The translations under genes were made by a program, and so were the position numbers. From NCBI RefSeq assembly GCF_009917385.1, contig NZ_QWLJ01000001.1:1-64000 (forward strand): a stretch of 64,000 nucleotides of DNA, written 5' to 3'. Shown here piece after piece: positions 1-9,091 of the stretch (position 1 is its first letter; every line of letters starts with the position of its first letter). The notes beneath the pieces are model-generated. The model was not told the origin of the DNA and did not search any database. It saw only the letters and a list, made by a program, of their open reading frames with translations. Source of the stretch: Roseburia sp. 1XD42-34 (GTDB lineage: Bacteria > Bacillota > Bacilli > Bacillales > Amphibacillaceae).

Positions 1-59
1 AAAAACAAAATGAAATTCTAAGAAAAACAAAGAAAACAAGAGAAAACGTTAGTATATAG

Positions 60-317
60 AGGGAGTATAAAAATTTTAGCTTTGGGATAACGATATAAAG
101 GAATAGCCACGTCCGGCGCATGAGCCCAGCAACTAGGCGACTTCACAAATCGCCCTCCGGTAAGTTATCATCGGTTCATGATTAAGAGGAAGGCCGACTA
201 AAAATGGGCTTGCCACCCGACGTCGGCATACTCCTGTTGCAGGAGCATGATTCCTAAAACTTTAGTTGCTTCGTTCCAGTCGCTACGTTGCTAAACGGGC
301 GTCCTGCGCCTTTGTTC
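60..317 (+). repeat. Family A repeat, copy 1 (full length)
   Basis: About 260 bp, starting near GAGGGAGTATAAAAA and ending CTGCGCCTTTGTTC. It contains three pairable arm sets seen in other copies: GGCGA/TCGCC, GCCGAC/GTCGGC, and a 3'-terminal GGGCG-TCCTG-CGCC hairpin. AGCAAC near the left pairs with GTTGCT near the right. No ORF or transposase. It is followed directly by a second, shorter copy in the same orientation. Confidence 0.85.
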
Positions 318-324
318 AAAGATA

Positions 325-524
325 AGAAAGTATAAAATTTATTACTTTGGCATAACGAATTAACCGAATAAGCCACGTCCGGCGCATGAGCCCAGCAACT
401 AGGCGACTTCACAAATCGCCCTCCGATAAGTTATCATCGGTTCGTTACCTCACCGTGATTCCTTTATCTCAGTTGCTTCGTTCCAGTCGCTACGTTGCTA
501 AACGGGCGTCCTGCGCCTTTGTTC
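325..524 (+). repeat. Family A repeat, copy 2 (short subfamily lacking the GCCGAC/GTCGGC hairpin)
   Basis: About 200 bp. Both ends match copy 1, but the central GCCGAC...GTCGGC segment is missing, as in the copy at 46987-47187. The last 27 bases lie inside the coding sequence of the minus-strand mannosidase and provide its final eight codons and TAG stop. Confidence 0.85.
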
Positions 525-3182
525 TTTCGTAGGTGTTTGAAATTCTATATAAATCGTTTTAATTTCTTTTGGTTTAAATTTACCTAAGGGAATCGTTTGA
601 CTGTTTTGGAAATATTGTTCATCAATCGTCTCTTCCATTGTAGTAAACTGCCAAAAGTGAATATTTTCTCTGCAGATTAACTCACCACCATTTTGAATAG
701 CCTGATTAACTGGATTGAAAAAGCGTATGATCATCCCCTTTCTATTACGTGCTTTCTTACATGAACTGAATACGACTTGCTTCACCTTTGTAGCATCAAC
801 AAAAGAATATGTTTTTGGAACTTGAAATGACAATGGATGCATGACAAAATATTTTAGCGTATTAGTAAATTGGTTCACGTTTTGTTGTTGGTAATAGGGA
901 AAAGCTATGGCATGTTTTTGGTATTCACAGAATACACGTGCTGCGTTAAATGTGTGCTTAATCTGAATGGAGCACTTAAACGTTAATGTTTTTTGTAATT
1001 GGCTATCCGGAGTTTCAATATATTTGAATTGGTTACCGGAAGCAACGCCTGGACGTCGCTTGAGATCAGGCTTACCGAGATATCCTACTGCACGGAATAA
1101 GGTAAGCGCAATTATTTTCTCTTTGGACCCGATGATTTCATACTCTTTTATACCTTTTGTAAAAGCAGTAATACTTTTTTGTTGGTCATGTAAGTTGACG
1201 AAACTGAGCATAGGATAAAGACCAGTTGGTTCTTCTTTCCAGTTCCTTTCCTTCCAATCTTTTAAGTTAGGGTCGACAACAGGACGATAAATAGTTCCAA
1301 AAGGTGTGTCAGCTATACTATGTTCCGTCTTTACCCCGCCATTTACAAGTAATCGCATACGGTGATCCATTGCTTGGTTGTTTATTTCCAAATGAACATC
1401 CACTGCTTGTTTGTGAGCTTCTAACTCCAGTGTGCAACAGTAGGGAATTGATGTAGTAGCCTTTCTTTGTTCTCGTTCAGATTGGTTTTTCGGAATAATA
1501 AAGCAACCGTTTAGTTTTAATGAGCTTTTCCAATTTCCTTTGACGATAGAAACGTTAGCTCTATCAAATTTAAATTGCAATTTCCAGTCGTTTGCTGGTG
1601 GTGAGTAGTCGTAGTTGTCACCGTCATCTCCTGCATCCTCCATCATTAGGAAATCTGGGTAAAGGATGTTGCTTTCTTTATCAAAAACTTGAATACTTCC
1701 ATTTTTGAAACACACTTGATAGTACTCATTTTCAATCGTATTTCCGTTTTCCTCTAGTTGCTTAGAAGCAGAGGTCGTTTCTATACTAGCTTCGTTTAAT
1801 TTAATATCAAGTACTTCATAACCCAGTGGTGGTAGTTTTAAAGGCAAAACAATTTCAATTTCGTAATAATATGACTCTGGAGAAGGATGAATGTTTTTTC
1901 GAATAGGTGCATTCGAATGCTTGATTATTTTTCTGATGTCAAAAGTGACCTTTTTCCCTTCATGGTAAATCGTAAAAGCAGTTTGTGGTAGCGATAATGT
2001 AATGCCAATAACTTGCTCTCTTTCTATTGGTAATGTGTTAAAGACAGTAATTTGATTTTCTTTTAGATTTTTTCTTGATTCGCTAATTTTTCTTGTTAAG
2101 TAATCTACTACAGAATAGGACAGTTGATCCGCCTCAATGAACCGTTGTAAAATAGCTTGGTTCGTTTTATCACTATTACATCCACCTGCACTGTCATGAG
2201 CATGATTACGTAACGTCAATTTCCAAATTTTATCTACTAGTTCTTGCTTATAAGGTAGCCCTAGCTGATCTGCTAACATCATTAATGGTTCTAGTTGGTA
2301 AATCAGTCGGCGTTCTATTTTATCGTTTAAATACTTATGATCGTAGCGAGATGAGTAAATGGAGCGATGAATTTTGGAAACTTCTGCATTCAATAATTCT
2401 CCCTGCACAATTGGTAAAGTGTTAGCTTCTTCATTAATTTGTGCAAACAACTGATCGTAATTACTTTCCACTAATTGCTCATCTGTAAGCTGATCATTAT
2501 AATACGCAATCCGTTCTTTTAAATTGAAATCGACATAGCGTTGATCGCCACCAACTGGTAACGCAATATGAGAGGATGTACTATCTTGCTTAATTTGATC
2601 CAATAATGGTTTAGTATAGTCTATTTCAATTAGCTGCACACCCACGAAATAACCATCTTTTATATTGTAGGTTAACAGTCTGGAACCATCCTCCGATTGC
2701 CAAAGGAATTCTCTTTGACTCAATTGATCGGATGATAATCCTCGCCAAAAAACAGCTTTATCAATGCCCATCTGGGAAAAGATTTTCGGCATATCAATGG
2801 ATTGCCCGAACGCATCAGGTACATACCCTAAACGATCTGCTCCTCCTAATGCATCCCCTGATTCTAATCCGAGTTGCAAGTTACGAACAAGCGACTCACC
2901 ACGAATGATCATTTGATCTGATTGTGTGTACCAAGGACCAACTTTTAATTTTCCTGTTGTAATAAGGGAATTGAATGTTTCCCTTTTATCTGGGTGCACT
3001 TCCAAATAATCTTCGACAATGCTCATTTGTCCATCCAGCATGTAATAGTCGAGGACTCCCTCTTGTAAAGCTTTTATTACTTCATCTACGTGATAACAAA
3101 GTTGTATAAATGATTCATTACTTGTAAAATACCACTCATAGTCCCAATGGGTATGAGCGATGACGTGAATTTTAGTTTTCAT
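498..3182 (-). CDS. GH38 alpha-mannosidase (mannosylglycerate hydrolase-like)
   Basis: An 894-residue glycoside hydrolase family 38 enzyme, expected to release mannose from alpha-mannosides or, as in E. coli MngB, from imported phosphorylated mannosylglycerate in the cytoplasm. The N-terminus has the zinc-binding AHTHWD motif (residues 9-14) and the catalytic-Asp region PDAFGQ follows near residue 122. There is no signal peptide. It lies 20 bp downstream of a PTS IIA gene, so PTS IIBC, IIA and mannosidase form one minus-strand operon, matching mngAB logic. Oddity: the last eight residues, EQRRRTPV, and the TAG stop are read from a family A repeat, so the native C-terminus has probably been replaced. 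The start ATG has only a weak upstream AGGGTG. Family is secure; the exact substrate is inferred from the PTS neighbour. Confidence 0.9.
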   Translation of the reverse strand: MKTKIHVIAHTHWDYEWYFTSNESFIQLCYHVDEVIKALQEGVLDYYMLDGQMSIVEDYLEVHPDKRETFNSLITTGKLKVGPWYTQSDQMIIRGESLVRNLQLGLESGDALGGADRLGYVPDAFGQSIDMPKIFSQMGIDKAVFWRGLSSDQLSQREFLWQSEDGSRLLTYNIKDGYFVGVQLIEIDYTKPLLDQIKQDSTSSHIALPVGGDQRYVDFNLKERIAYYNDQLTDEQLVESNYDQLFAQINEEANTLPIVQGELLNAEVSKIHRSIYSSRYDHKYLNDKIERRLIYQLEPLMMLADQLGLPYKQELVDKIWKLTLRNHAHDSAGGCNSDKTNQAILQRFIEADQLSYSVVDYLTRKISESRKNLKENQITVFNTLPIEREQVIGITLSLPQTAFTIYHEGKKVTFDIRKIIKHSNAPIRKNIHPSPESYYYEIEIVLPLKLPPLGYEVLDIKLNEASIETTSASKQLEENGNTIENEYYQVCFKNGSIQVFDKESNILYPDFLMMEDAGDDGDNYDYSPPANDWKLQFKFDRANVSIVKGNWKSSLKLNGCFIIPKNQSEREQRKATTSIPYCCTLELEAHKQAVDVHLEINNQAMDHRMRLLVNGGVKTEHSIADTPFGTIYRPVVDPNLKDWKERNWKEEPTGLYPMLSFVNLHDQQKSITAFTKGIKEYEIIGSKEKIIALTLFRAVGYLGKPDLKRRPGVASGNQFKYIETPDSQLQKTLTFKCSIQIKHTFNAARVFCEYQKHAIAFPYYQQQNVNQFTNTLKYFVMHPLSFQVPKTYSFVDATKVKQVVFSSCKKARNRKGMIIRFFNPVNQAIQNGGELICRENIHFWQFTTMEETIDEQYFQNSQTIPLGKFKPKEIKTIYIEFQTPTKEQRRRTPV

Positions 3183-3202
3183 TTCAACAACACCCTAATC
3201 TG

Positions 3203-3667
3203 TTAATTGCCTTGAGTAAGTAATTTATTCTTAATAACGGTAAACATTTCTTCAGTGGTGGAAGCTTCTAGGATTTTTTTAGTAAATGCTTCATCAATTA
3301 ATGCTCGAGAAATAGTACTGAGTAATGTTAAATGTTCTTGGTTCTTCCCTTCAGGAATTGCGAGTGCAAACGTAATATGAACAGGTTGATTATCCATGGA
3401 TTCCCAATCGATTGGGTTTTTGAATTTTACTAATATAAGCCCAGGTTTTTTAACTGTTTTATGTTTACAGTGAGGAATAGCAATGGAGTTTTTAAATCCA
3501 GTTGTAACCTCTTCCTCGCGTTTTTTAAGACCTTTATAATAAGCCTTAGCGGATTTAACAATGCCCTGTTCCTTTGCGAAGTCCGCAATGAATTGCAACG
3601 CTTCATCTTTTGTCTTTGCTGCAGTTTGAAAAGTAATATGTTGCATATCTAAAATAGATGTAGTCAT
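3203..3667 (-). CDS. PTS fructose/mannitol-type EIIA component
   Basis: A 154-residue cytoplasmic phosphocarrier of the fructose-mannitol PTS family that passes phosphate from HPr to its cognate EIIB. The phosphorylatable histidine is His66 in IAIPHCKHK, after the usual TGFKNSIAIPH context. Length is normal for a free-standing IIA domain. The start has a good Shine-Dalgarno (AAAGGTGGA). It begins 3 bp after the IIBC stop and is followed by the GH38 gene after 20 bp, so IIA is split from IIBC here, unlike the single-chain E. coli MngA. Substrate is inferred as a mannoside from the mannosidase, not from the IIA itself. Confidence 0.92.
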   Translation of the reverse strand: MTTSILDMQHITFQTAAKTKDEALQFIADFAKEQGIVKSAKAYYKGLKKREEEVTTGFKNSIAIPHCKHKTVKKPGLILVKFKNPIDWESMDNQPVHITFALAIPEGKNQEHLTLLSTISRALIDEAFTKKILEASTTEEMFTVIKNKLLTQGN

Positions 3668-3670
3668 GAT

Positions 3671-5137
3671 TTATTCCACCTTTTTCTTTGTGAATCCAAT
3701 AATAACAGCTGTTACGAGAACTCCTGTCATGACACTAAATATCCATGTGACAAATGGAATAGGTTGTTCAATATAACCAATAAATGTGCCGAGCGGAGAG
3801 CCAATTCCACCATAGAATTTTGCACCTAATCCTGCAGCAAGGCCTCCAGCCACTGCTGATCCAGCAACAAAGGCAGGGATCATTCGGATTGGATCTTGGG
3901 CAGCAAAAGGTATTGCACCTTCCGTTACACCAACCATACCCATTCCAAAGGCGCTGTGAGCAGATACTTTTTCGGTTGGCGAAAATTTCTTTTTAAATAA
4001 AATGGAAGCAAGCCAAATGCCGAGCGGAGCGACTGAAATAGCAGCTTGAGTAGCTGTTTGTGGTACAAAATTGGCGCCTTCAATTCCGTATTTGGCAACG
4101 GTGTCAGTAAAGACTGCTGTCCCAAAAACAAGTGCTGTCTTGTTAATTGGGCCACCAAGGTCAAATCCGACCATTGCTCCGATAATAACACCTACGATGA
4201 CTGGAGCAGCCGCATAATTTTGATTTAGTGTCGTTAACCCTTGATATAAAAAATCCATCATTGAAGCCATTGGAGTGCCAATCACATATAGAACAAAAAT
4301 AGATATAATTAATGTACTTACTAATGGAAGTATCATAATAGGTACAATAGGTTGAATCATTTTAGGATAAGGAATCTTTTTAAGAACTTTTACTAAATAG
4401 CCAGCTGCGAAAGCTACAAGAATAGCAGCTAGGAACCCTCCGCCAGCTTCTGCGCCAAGCATTTCTGCATCGTTGGCAATATATGTTCCAATCATGGCAG
4501 CGGCAATAGCTGGTTTTCCAGCTATGGAGTTAGCAACAAATCCAGCAAATAATGGGATCATCAATAGAAAACCAACTTGTCCAACACTGAACAAGTTGGA
4601 CATTAAATCTCCTATAAATGTCGAAGTATCAAACCCCCAGTTGACAATTCTTCCTGCTTCATCCTTTTGGAATGCGTATACATTGGCAATAGCTAAAATA
4701 AGTCCTGACGCAATAACCATTGGGATCATGTAGGAAATACCCGCCATAATATGCTGGAAGAAGCCACCTTCCTCCGTTTTACCCATTTTGGCTATCCCAG
4801 CTTTTGTTCCTTTTTCTCCGTAAGTCGTTGCTTGATTTAAAGCCCTTTCAATTAAAGTCTCAGGATTTTTAATCGCTTCAGCTGCCCGTACTCTTAATAC
4901 ACGTTTGCCTACAAAACGGGACATATCTATATTAATTTCCACAGCTAAGATTACTACGTCCGCTTCCTCAATTTCTAGAGGGGTAAGTTTGTTTTCGACA
5001 CCGATGGAACCTTGTGTTTCCACTTTCATTTCATATCCTTTGGCAACCCCAGCTTTTTCTAAAGATTCTGCGGCCATATACGTATGGGCTATTCCAGCAG
5101 AACAAGCTGTAACACCAACAATTTTCTTTTTAGACAT
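3671..5137 (-). CDS. PTS fructose-type EIIBC sugar permease
   Basis: A 488-residue fused IIB-IIC protein. Residues 1-100 are the fructose-type IIB domain with phosphocysteine Cys12 in GVTACSAGIAHT; residues about 130-485 form the multi-spanning IIC channel, with the GxxGGPxNK-type stretch DLGGPINKTA. It imports and phosphorylates a sugar using the downstream IIA. It is the first gene of the operon, preceded by a GAAAGGTGAG ribosome binding site. Two palindromes about 80-160 bp upstream look like GntR/HutC operators, but no regulator gene lies within the window next to it. The pairing with a GH38 mannosidase suggests an alpha-mannoside such as mannosylglycerate; a plain fructose transporter remains possible. 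Confidence 0.92.
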   Translation of the reverse strand: MSKKKIVGVTACSAGIAHTYMAAESLEKAGVAKGYEMKVETQGSIGVENKLTPLEIEEADVVILAVEINIDMSRFVGKRVLRVRAAEAIKNPETLIERALNQATTYGEKGTKAGIAKMGKTEEGGFFQHIMAGISYMIPMVIASGLILAIANVYAFQKDEAGRIVNWGFDTSTFIGDLMSNLFSVGQVGFLLMIPLFAGFVANSIAGKPAIAAAMIGTYIANDAEMLGAEAGGGFLAAILVAFAAGYLVKVLKKIPYPKMIQPIVPIMILPLVSTLIISIFVLYVIGTPMASMMDFLYQGLTTLNQNYAAAPVIVGVIIGAMVGFDLGGPINKTALVFGTAVFTDTVAKYGIEGANFVPQTATQAAISVAPLGIWLASILFKKKFSPTEKVSAHSAFGMGMVGVTEGAIPFAAQDPIRMIPAFVAGSAVAGGLAAGLGAKFYGGIGSPLGTFIGYIEQPIPFVTWIFSVMTGVLVTAVIIGFTKKKVE

Positions 5138-5187
5138 GGTAGCTCACCTTTCAGAGTTTGTATTGGTACTTATGGAAGTTATACGAC

Positions 5188-5297
5188 ATTATACGTGGTA
5201 TTTCTTTTCTGAGTCTCCATGTATCTAGATACAATAAGAAAGACATATAGCTATACTTTTATTATATGGAGGTTGCATTATATTGTATATATCTACA
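5188..5297 (-). promoter_or_regulatory. Probable promoter and two GntR-type operators for the PTS/mannosidase operon
   Basis: Reading the minus strand, a TATAAT -10 lies at 5193-5188. Upstream is a perfect 14-bp palindrome TGTATCTAGATACA (5220-5233) and a second, imperfect one TGTATATATCTACA (5284-5297). TGTAnnnnnnTACA sites are typical of the HutC branch of GntR regulators, to which MngR and TreR belong. Regulator identity is inferred. Confidence 0.45.
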
Positions 5298-5299
5298 GG

Positions 5300-5575
5300 T
5301 TATTCTGTATAAAGTATCTTTTTTATGCATTTTCATGAAAGTAATTTCAGTTTAGGGAAGAAAGTGATGGGTGGGAGACTTAAAAGGTGATACAAAGAGA
5401 AAGTAGGCGATTATGAACAGGGTAACAGGTAAGCAGTAAGTAAGAGGTAAGAGTAAGCAGCTCCGTCATAATTGCGAACAAGCTAGAATCAAGTCCTTTA
5501 TGGCGATTATGGCGTATTCTGAAAATATACCCGTAGCTGGATGATGTTTGTTATAATAATAATAACTTCTAAACA
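5300..5575. other. Gene-free stretch
   Basis: I see no coding region, repeat copy or terminator here. It separates the divergent PTS operon and ABC exporter operon, so promoters for the latter are expected near its right end. Confidence 0.5.
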
Positions 5576-5589
5576 TGAAAGGTGAGACA

Positions 5590-6369
5590 ATGGAAGCAAT
5601 AAAGCTAACCAATTTAGAAAAATCGTATCGTAGGAACAAGGCGGTTAAAAATATTACACTTGAAGTGAAGAAAGGAGAGCTTTTTGGATTCCTTGGACCT
5701 AATGGTGCTGGGAAGACGACGACGATTAAAATGCTAACTGGATTGTTGGAACCTTCCAGTGGAACTGCTGCCATTACTGGTATTGATATATGGAAAAATC
5801 CGATTGAGGCAAAGAAGCATATTGCTTATGTGCCAGATCAGCCGAATATTTATCCGAAACTAACCGGTTGGGATTATCTTGAATTTATCGCTTCCGTTTA
5901 TCGCATTCCCAAAGACGTCTTTCAAGAAGAAGCGAGGAAGCTTTTGGATATGTTCGGGTTAACGAATCGGGCTCATGATTTAATTGAAAGTTATTCTCAT
6001 GGGATGAAGCAGAAAATTGCCATTTGTGGTGCTTTAGTACATCGTCCAGATGTGCTGTTTTTAGATGAGCCGACAGTAGGTCTGGATCCGAAAAGTGCCA
6101 GAACATTAAAGAATTTATTACGTGAGCTGTGTGATAATGGGATGACAGCCTTTTTATCAACACATATTCTGGAAATTGCTGAGCAAATGTGTGATCGTGT
6201 GGGGATTATTTTTGAAGGAGACATTATTGCATTAGGAACGTTGGAAGAATTAAGAAGTCGAGGCGAATATGCAGATAAGAGCTTGGAAGATATTTTCTTA
6301 GAATTAACAGGTGGCGAAGACCATCAGGAAATCATTCAAGGTTTAACGAATCAAGGTGACAGCCAATGA
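5590..6369 (+). CDS. ABC exporter ATP-binding protein
   Basis: A 259-residue nucleotide-binding subunit that powers a partner permease. Walker A GPNGAGKTT is at residues 36-44, the signature SYSHGMKQK near residue 133, and Walker B VLFLDEP near 155. The start is placed at ATG 5590 because AAAGGTGAG lies just before it; an in-frame ATG 15 bp upstream would put that ribosome binding site inside the gene. The stop overlaps the permease start (ATGA), so the two are translationally coupled. Resembles the EcsA/YthP-type exporters of Bacillaceae. Substrate cannot be told from sequence. Confidence 0.92.
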   Translation: MEAIKLTNLEKSYRRNKAVKNITLEVKKGELFGFLGPNGAGKTTTIKMLTGLLEPSSGTAAITGIDIWKNPIEAKKHIAYVPDQPNIYPKLTGWDYLEFIASVYRIPKDVFQEEARKLLDMFGLTNRAHDLIESYSHGMKQKIAICGALVHRPDVLFLDEPTVGLDPKSARTLKNLLRELCDNGMTAFLSTHILEIAEQMCDRVGIIFEGDIIALGTLEELRSRGEYADKSLEDIFLELTGGEDHQEIIQGLTNQGDSQ

Positions 6370-8099
6370 TGAAAGTCTTGCTTGCTAATCAATGGAAGAT
6401 CTTTATTAATACATTTAAATCCCAGTCTAGCAAGTCGTACGTTGGGTATCTCATCACATTTCTTTTAATTGGATTCTTTTTAATCTGGGTTACGAATAGT
6501 ATTGTTGCATTTAGCGGGTCTTTATCGGGTTACATTTTTGAAGGCGTATTAGCATACGGTATGTTAGCAGTAATCGGATTTCTTATTTTGTTTGGGTTGC
6601 CGCAAGTATTTAAACAACTTTACTCAGCAACGGACTTGAATTTATTATTTACGATGCCTATTCCGACGAAATATATTTTTTGGACGAAATATATTCAGAG
6701 CTTTGCAGGTATACCCCTAATATTTTTTATTATCGTTATTGTTCCGATGTTCACATACGGAGCAACGGTCGGTGTGCATATGTTGTACTATCCTGTTTTT
6801 TTCCTTGTTTTGCTAGCGGTGATGGTGATTGGATTGTCGATTGCTTACTTGTTTAACTTATTACTTATTCAAATCATTCCAGCTAGCCGGGCAAATGAAT
6901 TTATGACGGTTATGAGTGTTCTTTCTGGTGTATTTGTATATTTATTAATTCTGCTTCCAGATATGATGGCTGAACGTTCTTTAACGGAAATGATTTTAAC
7001 TGGACTTCCTCTTTTTCCAGAATGGGTGCCCCTAACTTGGGCAAGTAAAGCTATCTCCGAAGCAAGTGCGGGGTCTTTTGGTTTTATTCTACCGTTAACT
7101 ATGATGGTTACATTAGCAATTATATCTGTTTTATTTGCGTCCATATTTGTGGAAAAGGGTTTCCGAACGGGTTGGATTAAGCTAAGTGAAGGGGGAGGAA
7201 AAAGAAAGAAGAAAATTTCTGAAAAAGTGTCCAAGGCCGAACCAAATCATCCCGTTATTGCGATTGGTAAGAAAGAATGGTTGATGATGAAGCGTGATAT
7301 GAGAGAGTGGCTAGTTTTTCTACCGTTACTTTTCTTTTTTGTCGGATATATCTTTACGGGAGTGATAAATGGAAGCGGCAGTTTGACTGATTTACGAGGC
7401 CCCCATGAAGTGACATGGCCCATAGCGCAAGTTATCTTTTTGTTGATTTATGCTATGTTTAATGGGCAGATTGCTAGTTCTTCTGTTGCTCGGGAAGCAA
7501 ATAACCTTTGGATTTTGCGTATTCTTCCGTTGTCCGGAAAAGAAATAGCGCTTGGAAAACTGTGGATTAGCTGGCTCATCCCTTTTGTCGTGTTAACGGT
7601 TGTTGAGATTACTGTTGGTCTGTTTTTGGGCTGGACGGTGCTTCCATTTATTGCTGGGATAGCTATGAAAGCTGTTATGACTATTGGTATTAGCGGGATA
7701 GGTCTGTGGTTTGGAACCATTGGAGCGAAATATAATCCGGAAAATCCACAAAATAGGCTGAAATTTGGATCGTCATTACTTTTAATTATCGCTTCATATG
7801 TGTATCTGCTTTTAGCACTTATTCCATATGTTTTGCTACTTATTCCTACAAAAGCAAAAGAGTTAGCACAAGAGGTTGCAAGCGACAGTAGTGGCGTGTT
7901 TGGTCTAGTGGCAAATTTCGTTCATACAGTATTAGTATGGAAAGAGGCTAGTCCTGTACTGGTAACTTTGTTAGGGATTATATTATTGATAGTCGTTTCG
8001 GCTGGTATTGGTGCTATTTTTATGTCCCTCAGCGCTCGGAAAATGGAGCAAGGTATAGAAATTGAAATGGTGCAACATACGAAATCATTAAGGTTATAA
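6366..8099 (+). CDS. ABC exporter membrane protein, about 12 transmembrane segments
   Basis: A 577-residue polytopic permease with six hydrophobic segments in the first 270 residues, a basic cytoplasmic loop (SEGGGKRKKKISEK), and about six more segments. Size and layout fit the large ABC-2-like permeases that pair with EcsA/YthP-type ATPases. It overlaps the ATPase gene by 4 bp. A good intrinsic terminator follows 30 bp after the stop, so the operon has two genes. Function beyond export is unknown. Confidence 0.85.
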   Translation: MMKVLLANQWKIFINTFKSQSSKSYVGYLITFLLIGFFLIWVTNSIVAFSGSLSGYIFEGVLAYGMLAVIGFLILFGLPQVFKQLYSATDLNLLFTMPIPTKYIFWTKYIQSFAGIPLIFFIIVIVPMFTYGATVGVHMLYYPVFFLVLLAVMVIGLSIAYLFNLLLIQIIPASRANEFMTVMSVLSGVFVYLLILLPDMMAERSLTEMILTGLPLFPEWVPLTWASKAISEASAGSFGFILPLTMMVTLAIISVLFASIFVEKGFRTGWIKLSEGGGKRKKKISEKVSKAEPNHPVIAIGKKEWLMMKRDMREWLVFLPLLFFFVGYIFTGVINGSGSLTDLRGPHEVTWPIAQVIFLLIYAMFNGQIASSSVAREANNLWILRILPLSGKEIALGKLWISWLIPFVVLTVVEITVGLFLGWTVLPFIAGIAMKAVMTIGISGIGLWFGTIGAKYNPENPQNRLKFGSSLLLIIASYVYLLLALIPYVLLLIPTKAKELAQEVASDSSGVFGLVANFVHTVLVWKEASPVLVTLLGIILLIVVSAGIGAIFMSLSARKMEQGIEIEMVQHTKSLRL

Positions 8100-8123
8100 G
8101 GATTTCTAAAATAATGAGGGACA

Positions 8124-8156
8124 AAAAAGAAAGGGAGCACACTGCTCTCTTTTTTG
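8124..8156 (+). terminator. Intrinsic terminator of the ABC exporter operon
   Basis: GGGAGC-ACACT-GCTCTC hairpin followed by TTTTTT. Family A copy 3 begins immediately after it. Confidence 0.8.
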
Positions 8157-8157
8157 T

Positions 8158-8426
8158 TAGTATATAGAGGGAGTATAAAATTTGTTGCTTTGGGATAAGG
8201 GAATAACGGAATAGCTACTTCCGGCGCAAGCGCCCTGCAACTAGGCGACTTCTCGAATCGCCCTCCGCTAAGTCATCATTGGTTGTAGCTAAGAGGAAGG
8301 CCGACTAAATACGGGCTTGCCGCTCAGGCGTCGGCATACCCCTTGTTTTAGTGGCATGATTTCTAAAACTTTCGTTGCTTCGTTCCAGTCGCTACGTTGC
8401 TAAACGGGCGTTCTGCGCCTTTGTTC
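8158..8426 (+). repeat. Family A repeat, copy 3
   Basis: Full-length copy starting TATAGAGGGAGTATAAAAT and ending CTGCGCCTTTGTTC. GCCGAC/GTCGGC arms are intact and the terminal hairpin loop reads TTCTG. Its TTTGTTC end points toward the 3' end of the minus-strand HxlR gene, 110 bp away. Confidence 0.85.
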
Positions 8427-8537
8427 TTGAAAACTGTTTCGGTGTTGGCATGCTGAGATACAGGACGCCTCTTATGGTATATCTTGCAGAAAACGTAATG
8501 AGCTTGTAGTGTAGAAGTAAAAGAACAAGAAAAAATA

Positions 8538-8897
8538 TTATTGACTCTTTTGCTTATTTTCAAACATTCTAGCTTTATATTTGTCTCCCCATTCTTTCAT
8601 TTGCGTAATAATGGGTTCTAAAGTCATGCCAAATTCAGTCATTGAGTACTCGACTCTTGGAGGCACTTCCGGATATACTTTACGGCAAATTACACCATCT
8701 TGTTCTAGTTCGCTTAATTGTAAGGATAGCATGCGTTGGGTTATACCAGGAATTAAGCGACGTAATTCGTTGAAACGCTTTTTGTCATTTAGCAAATGAT
8801 ACAAAATAACGCCTTTCCATTTCCCGCCGATGACATCTAACGTTGATTCTACCGGACAGCCTTCTGGGCAACCGTATCCGCTTTTTCTGTTTCTCAT
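8538..8897 (-). CDS. HxlR-family winged-helix transcriptional regulator
   Basis: A 119-residue DNA-binding protein of the HxlR (DUF24) family. The core reads ALDVIGGKWKG-like (residues 20-30: LDVIGGKWKGV), RFNELRR and ITQRMLSLQLSELE, typical winged-helix positions. Two cysteines near the N-terminus (Cys10, Cys14, in GYGCPEGC) recall redox- or quinone-sensing relatives such as YodB and HypR, which use an N-terminal Cys. It is divergent from an MDR-type oxidoreductase at 9092, which is its likely target. A palindrome in the shared promoter region is a candidate operator. Inducer is unknown. Confidence 0.92.
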   Translation of the reverse strand: MRNRKSGYGCPEGCPVESTLDVIGGKWKGVILYHLLNDKKRFNELRRLIPGITQRMLSLQLSELEQDGVICRKVYPEVPPRVEYSMTEFGMTLEPIITQMKEWGDKYKARMFENKQKSQ

Positions 8898-8994
8898 CTA
8901 CCCACCGCCTGTTTTAGTTTTAAATCATTTGCAGAAATGCATTTCTCGGGGATTGTGATACCGTAATAATCTCATATTAGAAATAACCTTATAG

Positions 8995-9010
8995 GTAACA
9001 CTAATGTTAC
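8995..9010. promoter_or_regulatory. Candidate HxlR operator
   Basis: Perfect inverted repeat GTAACA-CTAA-TGTTAC midway between the divergent HxlR and oxidoreductase genes. HxlR proteins bind dyad sites in such positions; binding here is inferred. Confidence 0.5.
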
Positions 9011-9032
9011 TATACAACATAAATGTGCCTTC

Positions 9033-9061
9033 TTACATTATTTTGCGTTTGTTTCTATAAT
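9033..9061 (+). promoter_or_regulatory. Promoter of the MDR oxidoreductase gene
   Basis: TTACAT, 17-bp spacer, TATAAT; 30 bp before the start codon and 23 bp downstream of the candidate HxlR dyad. Confidence 0.55.
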
Positions 9062-9091
9062 AGGAACAAATAAATTAAAGGAGATGATCGC

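Noticed and set aside
967..1218. Plus-strand 83-codon open frame inside the mannosidase gene
   Set aside because: Lies wholly within the conserved GH38 coding sequence on the other strand and has no ribosome binding site.
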